In this document: one piece after another, positions 8,652 through 16,924 of the stretch
Numbering within the stretch: the stretch's first letter is position 1
Layout of the letters: each line of letters starts with the position of its first letter
DNA from: Zhongshania sp.
GTDB lineage: Bacteria; Pseudomonadota; Gammaproteobacteria; Pseudomonadales; Spongiibacteraceae
Reading direction: 5' to 3'
NCBI RefSeq assembly: GCF_029212375.1
Contig: NZ_JARGNU010000020.1
Span: 1-59,244 of the forward strand
Length of the DNA: 59,244 bases
Notes under the pieces: model-generated
What the model saw: the letters and a program-made list of their open reading frames with translations, nothing else
Databases searched by the model: none
What the model was told of the DNA's origin: nothing
Made by a program: the position numbers and the translations under genes

Positions 8652-9092
8652 ATGGAGAGTAGTCAGCAGTTCTCTTCTTTTGTCGGTGATTGGTTTAATG
8701 GCTTGGGTGAGGCATCGCTACTGGGCTTGGTGTTAAGTGTGGTGGGCATGGGGCTGCTGTTATACGCCTTTAAAACGCGGCGCTCGGCAGTACTCGACGC
8801 ACCGCGGCCGCCAAGTTCTGAAGAAATAATTGCGAGCCTTGAAAAGAAAATCGAATTGCAAAACTCCGCCATGAGCCTGCTGGGTGAGCGGGTCTCGGCC
8901 TTGGAGGAGTATTTAGAAATGATCGGCTCCCGCCAACAGCGGCAAGACGCCGATAAAAAAGACATGCGCTTTTATCAGCAGGCGATCAGCATGGCGGATA
9001 AAGGCCTTAGCGCCGAAGAGCTCGCCCAGCGCTGTGGTATTTCTGCCTCAGAAGCAGATTTGATTACGATGTTGTATCAGAAGACGCATTGA
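8652..9092 (+). CDS. DUF2802 membrane-anchored coiled-coil protein
   Basis: 146 residues: one N-terminal transmembrane helix (LGLVLSVVGMGLLLYAF, about residues 22-40), a short coiled coil (SLEKKIELQN to SALEEYLEM) and a C-terminal helix-turn-helix-like end (LSAEELAQRCGISASEADLI). This matches the DUF2802 family, which in pseudomonads lies at the far end of the flagellar/chemotaxis cluster after cheW. Here it directly follows fliA, so it likely marks the edge of a lost che block. Its function is unknown. Confidence 0.8.
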   Translation: MESSQQFSSFVGDWFNGLGEASLLGLVLSVVGMGLLLYAFKTRRSAVLDAPRPPSSEEIIASLEKKIELQNSAMSLLGERVSALEEYLEMIGSRQQRQDADKKDMRFYQQAISMADKGLSAEELAQRCGISASEADLITMLYQKTH

Positions 9093-9103
9093 GTTTTGTG
9101 AGT

Positions 9104-9203
9104 CGGATGTCAGGCGTCGGAGGTCTGACGCTAAAAAGGCAAGCCACTTTAATCGTATTTCAATGCTTTTGACTTACGTCCGACGTCAGACGCCGGACAT
9201 CCG
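9104..9203. repeat. REP-like imperfect inverted repeat between convergent genes
   Basis: A roughly 28-base arm (CGGATGTCAGGCGTCGGAGG, then TCTGACG, ending near 9130) reappears in near reverse complement near 9176-9203 (CGTCAGACGCCGGACATCCG). Each arm also contains a small stem of its own. The element sits between the convergent DUF2802 gene and leuA. This is the usual look and place of a REP-type palindrome, and it may also act as a bidirectional terminator. Confidence 0.6.
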
Positions 9204-9211
9204 TCTTGCTT

Positions 9212-10891
9212 TTAACCCGCCTTCCGAGCTTCCATCACTGCCTGACTCGCCGCACTCAGCACTGCTTGCAATGACGCTGTTACCACATCGCGGTGCATGG
9301 CTACACCAATATAGCGCTGATTATTGATCGACAGGTGCACATAGGCCACGGCCTGTGAAGCGGTGCCGGTGTCTAGCGCGTGTTCGCGGTAGTCTAGGAC
9401 TTCTACTTTGTCGCCAAACTCCTGCTGCCATGCGTTAACTAGGGCGCTAATTGCACCGTCGCCATGGCCTTGCAGAGCAATTTCTTGGCCGCGATGTTGA
9501 AAGCTCAGACTCAGCTGATCTTGGCCTTGGTTTTCAGCATTGTTCTGGCTAATAGCAAAATGGCTTAGTTCGGTATTGCGTGCCGCTTGCAGGTAGTGCT
9601 CGTCGAACAGTTCCCAAATTTGCTTGGCGCTGACTTCGCCGGCAATTTCTTCGGCCTTGGCTTGCACTGCGCGGCTGGCGTCTATTTGCAGCCAACGCGG
9701 TAATTGTAGGCCGTAGTCGTTTTCCAGTACCCAGCTCACGCCGCCTTTACCAGACTGGCTATTAATGCGGATAACCGCCTCGTAGCTGCGCCCCAAATCC
9801 GCGGGGTCGATTGGCAGATAAGCAACTTGCCAATGCTCGTCTTGGCCTTGCTTGGCCAAGCACTTGCGAATTGCGTCTTGGTGGCTGCCAGAAAACGCGG
9901 TAAACACCAGCTCACCAGCATAGGGGTGGCGGGGGTGCAGCGGAATCGTAGTGCAGTGCTCGACAACGGCAATAATTTCGTCCATATCGGCCAAGTTCAG
10001 CTCTGGGTCTACACCCTGGCTGTACAGGTTCATGGCCATGGTCACAATATCCATATTGCCGGTGCGCTCGCCATTGCCTAGCAAAGTGCCTTCAACACGG
10101 TCGGCGCCCGCCATTACTGCCAGTTCGCCAGCAGCCACACCGCAGCCGCGATCATTGTGGGTGTGTACAGATACGCTAATGTTGTTGCGGAATTGGGTGT
10201 GGCGGCAAAACCATTCCACTTGGTCGGCAAATACATTGGGGCTGGCGCACTCCACGGTGGCCGGCAGATTAATAATGATGGGCGCGCCGGTATCTAGCCA
10301 TTCAGCAATAACGGCGTCGCTGACCTCTACTGCAAAATCAACCTCGGTGCTGCTAAAGCTTTCTGGTGAATATTGAAACGACCAGGATGTTTTGGGGTTG
10401 CGCGCGGCATATTCTTTTACCCAGCGCGCACCTTGCACCGCAATTGCCTTTATTCCGTCTTTGTCTAAGCCAAATACCCGCTCACGCTGCACGGGGCTGG
10501 TGGAGTTGTAAACGTGAACAATGGCTTGTTTGGCGCCGTTAAGAGCTTCGTAGCTGCGGGCGATCAATTCTTCTCGCGCTTGCGTTAGCACTTGAATCGT
10601 CACGTTGTCGGGAATCCGGTCGCCTTCGATTAAGGCGCGCACAAAATCAAAATCGGGCTGCGAGGCCGCGGGAAAACCGACTTCAATCTGGGTGAAGCCG
10701 AGTTTGACCAGCAGATCCCACATCCGCAATTTTTGCTGTACCGTCATAGGTTCAACCAATGCTTGGTTACCGTCGCGAAGATCCACAGAACACCACTGGG
10801 GCGCTTGGGTTATGGTGTTGTTTGGCCACTGGCGGTCGGACATAACTATTGCCGGTGTTGCGCGGTATTTGCGGTGATTAAAGTCGGCCAT
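9212..10891 (-). CDS. leuA: 2-isopropylmalate synthase (long form)
   Basis: LeuA condenses acetyl-CoA with 2-oxoisovalerate in the first committed step of leucine synthesis. The 559-residue protein is the long alpha-IPMS form. Active-site motifs are SVDLRDGNQALVEP near residues 35-48 and VHTHNDRGCGVA near residues 242-253 (metal-binding HxH), followed by GNGERTGN. The C-terminal regulatory domain that gives leucine feedback is present from about residue 430. The ATG sits after AGCGAG. The 5' leader contains a GC hairpin (10946-10962) but no leucine-rich leader peptide. An Lrp-type regulator is transcribed divergently. Confidence 0.97.
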   Translation of the reverse strand: MADFNHRKYRATPAIVMSDRQWPNNTITQAPQWCSVDLRDGNQALVEPMTVQQKLRMWDLLVKLGFTQIEVGFPAASQPDFDFVRALIEGDRIPDNVTIQVLTQAREELIARSYEALNGAKQAIVHVYNSTSPVQRERVFGLDKDGIKAIAVQGARWVKEYAARNPKTSWSFQYSPESFSSTEVDFAVEVSDAVIAEWLDTGAPIIINLPATVECASPNVFADQVEWFCRHTQFRNNISVSVHTHNDRGCGVAAGELAVMAGADRVEGTLLGNGERTGNMDIVTMAMNLYSQGVDPELNLADMDEIIAVVEHCTTIPLHPRHPYAGELVFTAFSGSHQDAIRKCLAKQGQDEHWQVAYLPIDPADLGRSYEAVIRINSQSGKGGVSWVLENDYGLQLPRWLQIDASRAVQAKAEEIAGEVSAKQIWELFDEHYLQAARNTELSHFAISQNNAENQGQDQLSLSFQHRGQEIALQGHGDGAISALVNAWQQEFGDKVEVLDYREHALDTGTASQAVAYVHLSINNQRYIGVAMHRDVVTASLQAVLSAASQAVMEARKAG

Positions 10892-10945
10892 GATAAATCT
10901 CGCTTCCTTGGGCTGTGGGAGGGCTATTGGGTTCCGGGTGTTGAA

Positions 10946-10962
10946 GCCCAGCGGTGCTGGGC
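10946..10962. other. 7-bp GC hairpin in the leuA leader
   Basis: GCCCAGC, GGT, GCTGGGC forms a perfect 7-bp stem with a 3-base loop about 55 bases upstream of the leuA start. On the plus strand it is followed by GTTTTC. It could pause transcription or terminate a plus-strand transcript. No leucine-codon leader peptide accompanies it, so classical attenuation is not supported. Confidence 0.4.
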
Positions 10963-11197
10963 GTTTTCATGCACTCTTGTTGTGTAAGAGCGGGTTCGCG
11001 TGTTCAGTTTGCGGGGTGGTGCAAGCTGGCTAACGATGTTTGCGAAGGGGTAACTCCACGGTTCCCAGTATAGGGATAATGCCGCAGCAGGGGATTGCGA
11101 ACTTGGCGGTAAATTGTCGATTAACTTTTCAATTATTGCTGTATTTCTCATTATATTGGCATATTATGCTCATAAAAATGAGGATGGTGGATTTACT

Positions 11198-11665
11198 GTG
11201 AAGTTGGATGGCTATGATAAGCGGATTTTAGAAGCACTGCAGGCAGATGGTCGGCTCAGTAACCAAGAGCTGGCCGATCGCATCGGCTTATCGCCTTCGC
11301 CCTGTTTGCGGCGGGTGCGCCGACTAGAAGAGATTGGCGTGCTGGCCGGTTATCGAGCATTGCTCAATGCGCGGGCATTGGGCCTTAACCTAATGGCCTT
11401 TATTCATATTAGTATGGACCGGCACACCCCCGAGCGGTTTGAAAATTTTGAGCGCCATGTGGGCGAATGCCCCGAGGTTTTAGAATGCCATTTAATCACC
11501 GGCCAAGCGGCCGATTACTTATTGAAAGTTATCGTTGCCGATATGGATGGTTTTCAGGACTTGTTGTTGAATAAGATTACTCGAATTGATGGCGTCACCG
11601 GCGTACACTCAAGCTTTGTTATGAAGTCGCCAGTAAGTAAAACCGCTTTGCCATTGTTGCAGTAA
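11198..11665 (+). CDS. Lrp/AsnC-family transcriptional regulator
   Basis: 155 residues. The N-terminal winged HTH reads LDGYDKRILEALQADGRLSN, then QELADRIGLSPSPCLRRVRR; the C-terminal RAM/AsnC ligand domain includes GQAADYLLKVIVADM. I place the start at GTG 11198 behind GAGGATGG, giving the canonical Lrp N-terminus; the open frame upstream encodes a hydrophobic stretch unlike the family. Such regulators sense amino acids. The divergent leuA makes a branched-chain amino-acid link plausible but unproven. Confidence 0.9.
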   Translation: MKLDGYDKRILEALQADGRLSNQELADRIGLSPSPCLRRVRRLEEIGVLAGYRALLNARALGLNLMAFIHISMDRHTPERFENFERHVGECPEVLECHLITGQAADYLLKVIVADMDGFQDLLLNKITRIDGVTGVHSSFVMKSPVSKTALPLLQ

Positions 11666-11765
11666 TTGTTGTCGCGGCATGCTGTGAATTTAACTGTAAT
11701 ATGGAGAAGTGTAGAAGGCTACGGCAGTATATAAATACGTTTGATTACTTCTAAGGAGCACGGCA

Positions 11766-12131
11766 ATGGATAGGATTTTTGCGGCAAATCTTGATGAGAT
11801 CGAAGAAGGCGCTTTTTTAAATAAAACCCTTGGCGGCGCGAAAGTGTTGCTGACTAAAGTAAATGGTCAGATTTGCGCGGTAGAAAATCGCTGCCCGCAC
11901 CTTGGTTTGCCGCTCGGCAAAGGTGAAATTTGCGATGGTGCAGTTACCTGTCCCTTCCATGGTTCGAGCTTTAATTTATTGACCGGCGAAAATGTTGACT
12001 GGACCAATGCCTTTTTTGGTATGCCAATGCCCGGCTGGACTCACAAACTAATCGCCCTTGGCAAAGCCCCTAAAGCCCTTAATACCTTTAAAGTAGAGTG
12101 CGAAGGCGAACAAGTTTTTGTGAATGTGTGA
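11766..12131 (+). CDS. Rieske [2Fe-2S] ferredoxin-like protein
   Basis: 121 residues with both Rieske ligand pairs: Cys43-Pro-His45 (CPHLGLPLG) and Cys62-Pro-Phe-His65 (CPFHGSSFNLLTGE). It lacks a signal peptide and a catalytic domain, so it is a soluble electron-transfer ferredoxin of the NirD/bacterial Rieske type. AAGGAG precedes the ATG. The partner oxygenase or reductase is not adjacent; a DUF2721 membrane protein follows after 30 bases. It could serve a ring-hydroxylating oxygenase elsewhere. Confidence 0.88.
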   Translation: MDRIFAANLDEIEEGAFLNKTLGGAKVLLTKVNGQICAVENRCPHLGLPLGKGEICDGAVTCPFHGSSFNLLTGENVDWTNAFFGMPMPGWTHKLIALGKAPKALNTFKVECEGEQVFVNV

Positions 12132-12161
12132 ATTTCTTTAAGTGCGTAATTAAGGTCCTTC

Positions 12162-12599
12162 ATGGCTGTAGAAATTGAAGTTGTTACTATCGCGCACGCG
12201 ATCCAACAATCGGTTGCGCCGGTTTTTTTACTCGCTGGCATCGGTGGTATTCTCAACGTATTAACCAATCGCTTGGCGCGGATTATCGACCGCAGCCGTT
12301 CCTTGCACCACCGTTTAGAGTCGCTTAGCGCGGAGCGCGGTGCGGTGGTGCATCAGGAATTGGCCATGCTCACACGGCGCGCCCGCGTCGTTCATCGCTC
12401 TATTGGTTATAGCACTACCAGTGCATTATTAGTTTGTGTGGTCATTGCCATGCTGTTTATTAGCGCCGTTATGGAGTGGAATAGCAGCTTGGCGGTGGCG
12501 GCCTTATTTGTTTTTGCCATGGTTTTTTTGATATTCGCGCTAACGGGTTTTTTACGCGAAATTCAATTGGCAACACGGATTATGCTCAACGGGCCGTAA
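12162..12599 (+). CDS. DUF2721 membrane protein
   Basis: 145 residues with an N-terminal hydrophobic helix (VAPVFLLAGIGGILNVL), a basic cytosolic loop (RLARIIDRSRSLHHRLE) and two close C-terminal helices (SALLVCVVIAMLFISAV and VAALFVFAMVFLIFAL). The NRLARIIDR stretch is characteristic of the DUF2721 family, whose role is unknown. It probably shares a transcript with the Rieske gene 30 bases upstream. Confidence 0.8.
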   Translation: MAVEIEVVTIAHAIQQSVAPVFLLAGIGGILNVLTNRLARIIDRSRSLHHRLESLSAERGAVVHQELAMLTRRARVVHRSIGYSTTSALLVCVVIAMLFISAVMEWNSSLAVAALFVFAMVFLIFALTGFLREIQLATRIMLNGP

Positions 12600-12744
12600 G
12601 GTTCGCGGCTTAGTTTCTTTCATGCGGCAAAGCGCGATCCATTGGAAAGTGTTCTCTATTCTGGTGGGTAATTCTTATTTTTTTTAATAGTTGGGGCCAT
12701 TCAGGCGCCAGTATTAATTTGGCTGTGTTTTCGCGGAGGTGCTT

Positions 12745-14025
12745 GTGGCGGCAAAAATTGTGGTTGTTGGCGGCGGTGCAGGCGGCCTGCCATTGGTAAC
12801 AAAATTAGGTCGTAGCTTAGGCAAGAGCGGAAAAGCGGATATTACCCTCGTTGATAGCAGCGCAAGCCATATCTGGAAACCGCGCTTTCACGAAGTGGCC
12901 ACCGGCGCTATTGATTCCGATCTGGACGCGGTCGACTACCGCGCTCACGCATATCAAAATCACTACCACTTTGCGATGGGGCGGGTGATTGGCCTTGATC
13001 GCGAGCGGAAGGAGTTAATCCTCGCGGCAATGATAGGCCCTAGTGGTCGAGAAATTCTCCCTGAACGGCGGCTAAGTTACGATTATTTGGTGATTGCCGT
13101 TGGCAGTTTGGGCAACGACTTTAATACCGCCGGTGTACGTGAACACTGCTTGTTTTTAGATACCCGACTACAGGCCGACCGTTTTCACGAGCGCTTTTTA
13201 AATCATTGCATGACCGCCAATTTTAATAGTAGCGCTCTATCAGTGGCGATTGTGGGAGGTGGGGCGACCGGCGTTGAACTGGCCGCTGAAATTCATCACG
13301 CGGTGGCGCTGTTAAAACTTTATGGCCATGAGCAGCTGGATCGCAGTCGCCTACAAGTGCATGTTATTGAAGCTGGACCGAGGCTATTGCCTGCGCTCAA
13401 AGAAGAGATTGCCGCTGCCGCCCAAGCTGAGCTGGAAAAAATGGGAGTGCTGGTGCACACCAATACCAAAGTGAAGGCCGCCGATGCGCAGGGCTTTGTG
13501 ACCAGCGATGAGCAGCGTATTGATGGTGAGCTGCTGGTGTGGGCGGCGGGTATTAAAGCCCCCGATGTGCTCGGGTCTTTTGGGCTTGAAAGCAATCGTA
13601 TTAACCAATTAACCGTTAATACCACGCTGCAAACGGCAGACCCGTCAATATTTGCAATAGGCGATTGCTGCGCCTGCGAGATGAGTGAGGGTAAAAATAT
13701 TCCACCGCGCGCGCAGTCTGCCCAGCAGATGGCCATGCACACCGCCGCAAATTTAAAGCGGGCAGTTGCGGGTCAGCCCCTGCAAGCGTTTAAGTATCGG
13801 GATCACGGTTCGCTGGTGTCGCTGTCTAAGTATTCTGCGCTTGGTAATTTAATGGGCGGTGTGCGCGGCGGTAGCTTCTTTATTGAAGGCTGGCTGGCAC
13901 GCATGATGTACATCAGTTTGTACCGCCTGCATCAAGCGGCGATTTACGGCTGGGGCCGCACCTTGATGCTGCTCTTGGCTGGCCGCTTTAATCGCCTATT
14001 ACGGCCGCGCTTAAAATTGCATTAA
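12745..14025 (+). CDS. NDH-2-like FAD-dependent NADH dehydrogenase
   Basis: 427 residues of the pyridine nucleotide-disulfide oxidoreductase class. The first Rossmann motif IVVVGGGAGGLP starts at residue 5, the NAD-binding motif VAIVGGGATGVELAAEI is near residue 166, and the FAD-binding IFAIGDC is near residue 301. The C-terminal half has an amphipathic/membrane-binding tail, as in type II NADH:quinone oxidoreductases, which pass electrons to quinone without pumping protons. GTG 12745, five bases after GCGGAGG, is preferred over GTG 12739, which overlaps the ribosome site. It stands alone; the next gene begins 35 bases downstream. Confidence 0.85.
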   Translation: MAAKIVVVGGGAGGLPLVTKLGRSLGKSGKADITLVDSSASHIWKPRFHEVATGAIDSDLDAVDYRAHAYQNHYHFAMGRVIGLDRERKELILAAMIGPSGREILPERRLSYDYLVIAVGSLGNDFNTAGVREHCLFLDTRLQADRFHERFLNHCMTANFNSSALSVAIVGGGATGVELAAEIHHAVALLKLYGHEQLDRSRLQVHVIEAGPRLLPALKEEIAAAAQAELEKMGVLVHTNTKVKAADAQGFVTSDEQRIDGELLVWAAGIKAPDVLGSFGLESNRINQLTVNTTLQTADPSIFAIGDCCACEMSEGKNIPPRAQSAQQMAMHTAANLKRAVAGQPLQAFKYRDHGSLVSLSKYSALGNLMGGVRGGSFFIEGWLARMMYISLYRLHQAAIYGWGRTLMLLLAGRFNRLLRPRLKLH

Positions 14026-14060
14026 ATTGGCCTAGTGAAACACGGAATTAACGGAGACCT

Positions 14061-16223
14061 ATGCAACAGGCGATAGCAAGCACTGCTGAGGAGCGGGCCA
14101 AGCAATACCAGCAATGCCTAGATGGCCTTATTGCGCGGCTAGGTAAGACCTTGGTGGTGGCCTTGCCGCTGGGCTTGGGTAAACCCGTGGAGTTGATTAA
14201 CGCGCTCTATGCGCGGGCTTGTCAGGACCCATCGCTGTCGTTAACGATATTAACCGCACTGACCCTTGAGCGGCCGCGTGAGTCCGACCCTATTCGCGGG
14301 CGGTTGCTGAATCCGGTGTTTGATCGGCTCTATGCTAATTACACCGAGCCAAGCTATGCAACCGCGGTGCGCGAAGCGGCTTTGCCAGAAAATATCATTG
14401 TTCGTGAATTTTATTTTAAACCCGGCAGTCGCCTTGGCAATGCGGGGGCGCAGCAAAATTACGTAAGCTCAAATTACACCCACGCCGCCCGCGATGTGGT
14501 GGCCCAAGGCTGCAATGTGGTGATGCAACTGGTCGCTCAAGATCCCAGCAATCCACAGCGCCTGAGTATGAGCTGTAATCCCGATACCTCCCTAGAAGTG
14601 GTGCAACGTCTTACTGAACTCGGGCGCGATTTTGTCAGTGTGGGCGTGGTTCACCACGAGCTGCCTTATATGTGTGGCGACGCGGAGGTTGAGGCCACGC
14701 AATACCAGTTTTTGCTCGACACCGACGAATCTCAGCACGGCTTGTTTGTGATGCCTAAGCTGCCGCCAGTGCCCGCGGCAGATTATGCCATTGGCGTACA
14801 TGCCTGTAGCCTCGTTGCCGACGGCGGCACTCTGCAATTGGGCATCGGCGCCATGAGCGATGCCATTGTGCATGGCTTACAGCTGCGCCACAGCCGCAAT
14901 GAAGACTATAGAGCCTTGCTCGAACGTTTTAAGATTGATGCGCATTGGGGCGACTTAGTTGACCGCTGGGGTGGTCGCGGGCCTTTTAAAGAGGGCTTGT
15001 ACGGCGCCACCGAAATGTTTGTTGAAGGGTTTTGGCAACTTTTTAATAGTGGAATATTGCGCCGCGAGGTTTATGACTTTTGGGCTTTGCAAATCCTAAT
15101 TAATGACGGTGTTTGCGACTCTCGGGCGCTGAGTGCCAATACCATTAGCGCAATGGCCGAATTGGGCGTAAGAGAGTTGCGGGGCAAAGATTTTGCAGTA
15201 TTGCAGTATCACGGTTACTTTACTGCCGAGTGCCAATATCACGATGGCTATATTACTGCCCCCGATGGCGAATCCTTTCCTGCGAATATGGCTAACCCCA
15301 AGAGTCAGCGTATTATTGCTGAAAAGTGTTTAGGCACTGAGCTTTGCAATGGCAAGGTTTTACACGGCGGTTTCTTTTTGGGTAGCGCCGAGTTCTATCG
15401 CGGCTTACGCACAATGAGTGATGCTGAGCGCGCTAAATTAGCCATGTGCAGCGTCGGAAAAATTAATCAGTTAGATTTTAATCCGCGTTTGTACCAAGCC
15501 CAGCGGCGCAAAGCGCGCTTTATTAATACCGGATTAAACGTGAGTCTGCAGGGGGCTGTGGCTTCAGATACCCTAGGTTCAGGACAGGTGGTGTCGGGGG
15601 TGGGTGGCCAGTATAACTTTGTGGCGATGGCGCACCAGTTGGCTGACGGCCGTTCGATACTGATGATTAGAGCGAGTCGTGGCGAAGGCCGTCGATTGCT
15701 GTCTAATATTGTAGAAAACTTTCCAAGCTGCACGATTCCCCGACATTTACGCGATATTGTAATTACTGAGTACGGCATTGCTGACCTGCGCTCTAAAACC
15801 GATGAGCAGGTTATTAAGGCCTTGCTGAATATTGCCGATTCGCGTTTCCAAGGTGATTTAATGCGCAGTGCCAAAGCCGCCGGCAAATTGGCGGAGGACT
15901 ACCAGTTGCCGGCTGCATTTAGCAATAACACGCCAGCGCGATTACGTGCAGATGTGGCGTGGGCAAAAAGCCGAGATATGCTGCCAAATTACCCTTTTGG
16001 CTGCGATTTTAATGCCGAAGAATTACTTGCAGGCAAGGCCTTAACAACATTGTCTGGGTTGACGTGGTGGCAAACTCTAGTCTTGCTATTGAAGCCTTGT
16101 GAGTGGTGTGCTGAAGCAGATACCGGCCTGCGAACTTTGGGGCTGGAGGAGGCCAGTGGTGTTAAAAATCGCGCCTTAAGGCGTTTGGTTAGGGCGGTTA
16201 TTGCTGGATTTTCGAAAAAATAG
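14061..16223 (+). CDS. Large acetyl-CoA hydrolase/transferase family protein
   Basis: 720 residues, longer than the roughly 430-500 of ordinary acetyl-CoA hydrolases or 4-hydroxybutyrate CoA-transferases. The N-terminal part (LPLGLGKPVELINALYARA) and the C-terminal part match the CoA-transferase fold: GGQYNFVAMAHQLADGRSIL, then the conserved ITEYGIADLR near residue 575. An extra domain lies in the middle. The family moves CoA between carboxylates or hydrolyses acyl-CoA. It probably acts in cytosolic acid metabolism; the substrate is unknown. GGAGACC precedes the ATG. Confidence 0.85.
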   Translation: MQQAIASTAEERAKQYQQCLDGLIARLGKTLVVALPLGLGKPVELINALYARACQDPSLSLTILTALTLERPRESDPIRGRLLNPVFDRLYANYTEPSYATAVREAALPENIIVREFYFKPGSRLGNAGAQQNYVSSNYTHAARDVVAQGCNVVMQLVAQDPSNPQRLSMSCNPDTSLEVVQRLTELGRDFVSVGVVHHELPYMCGDAEVEATQYQFLLDTDESQHGLFVMPKLPPVPAADYAIGVHACSLVADGGTLQLGIGAMSDAIVHGLQLRHSRNEDYRALLERFKIDAHWGDLVDRWGGRGPFKEGLYGATEMFVEGFWQLFNSGILRREVYDFWALQILINDGVCDSRALSANTISAMAELGVRELRGKDFAVLQYHGYFTAECQYHDGYITAPDGESFPANMANPKSQRIIAEKCLGTELCNGKVLHGGFFLGSAEFYRGLRTMSDAERAKLAMCSVGKINQLDFNPRLYQAQRRKARFINTGLNVSLQGAVASDTLGSGQVVSGVGGQYNFVAMAHQLADGRSILMIRASRGEGRRLLSNIVENFPSCTIPRHLRDIVITEYGIADLRSKTDEQVIKALLNIADSRFQGDLMRSAKAAGKLAEDYQLPAAFSNNTPARLRADVAWAKSRDMLPNYPFGCDFNAEELLAGKALTTLSGLTWWQTLVLLLKPCEWCAEADTGLRTLGLEEASGVKNRALRRLVRAVIAGFSKK

Positions 16224-16477
16224 ACATCTAACGATAAAAATTAATTGCGATACAGGTCACAAAGCTGGTTCTTTTTTCATTTTCTTTGGGGCTGTTAAAT
16301 TTAATCATCCTTTTGATTTATATCACTTTTCATTGCCTTGCGAATTGCCATTACGAGTAAGTACCCACTGCCATTTCGTTTAATTATTAACTATTGTACA
16401 GGTCAGGATCACTACTACTGATGTACAGGGTTACGTAATTAAGGCAGTAGTATGGCAAACATAGAAGCGAGTCAGCC

Positions 16478-16834
16478 ATGAATAATAAATTAATTCCTAG
16501 CGTATTTTTTTGTTTATTGAGTTCAGCGGCCTTAACGGCGACTGCCGAAGCAGAGAAATGTTTAGACTGGGATGTGCAGAATTTTCCGGCCAGTTCCGAG
16601 CAATCCAGTTGTGCTTATTTTAATCAAGACAAAGTCTCAACACGCTTTGTGGTGAGAAATAGCTGCAATATCAAAATCAACGGTGTGCTCACGTATTACA
16701 AAGACGATATCAGTAAAAAATCGGTGATGAGCGTACAGTCTTTTAGCGTTGATCCCGGCCAGACCGAAGAAGTTGCTAATCCTTGTGATATGCATAACGG
16801 CAGCGCATACCAGGTTTCCCAAGTTAGCTATTAA
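16478..16834 (+). CDS. Small secreted cysteine-containing protein, unknown
   Basis: 118 residues with a clear Sec signal peptide (MNNKLIPSVFFCLLSSAALT, cleavage near TATAEA). The mature part has four cysteines (in EKCLDWD, SSCAYF, NSCNIK and NPCDMH), enough for two disulfides, suggesting a periplasmic or extracellular fold. It resembles no family I can name. It is preceded by a 254-base gap with short inverted repeats (TACTACTG and CAGTAGTA) and followed by a strong terminator. Confidence 0.75.
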   Translation: MNNKLIPSVFFCLLSSAALTATAEAEKCLDWDVQNFPASSEQSSCAYFNQDKVSTRFVVRNSCNIKINGVLTYYKDDISKKSVMSVQSFSVDPGQTEEVANPCDMHNGSAYQVSQVSY

Positions 16835-16866
16835 GCGCGCATTATTGCGGTATAAATTTTAAGTTA

Positions 16867-16906
16867 CCAAAAAGGCCCCGCAGTGAAAACTGCGGGGCCT
16901 TTTTGG
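16867..16906. terminator. Strong bidirectional rho-independent terminator
   Basis: CCAAAAAGGCCCCGCAGT (16867-16884), a GAAA tetraloop, and the exact reverse complement ACTGCGGGGCCTTTTTGG form an 18-bp stem. T and A tracts at the stem base make it work in both directions. It separates the plus-strand secreted protein from the minus-strand acyl-CoA dehydrogenase. Confidence 0.95.
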
Positions 16907-16924
16907 TTGGCAATAAGCGAGGGC

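Noticed and set aside
10924-11151. 75-residue minus-strand frame in the leuA leader
   Set aside because: It lacks leucine codon runs or family features and lies in a promoter region, so it is not an attenuation leader.
16201-16383. 60-residue plus-strand frame after the CoA-transferase
   Set aside because: It begins inside the previous gene in another frame and has no family features or ribosome site.
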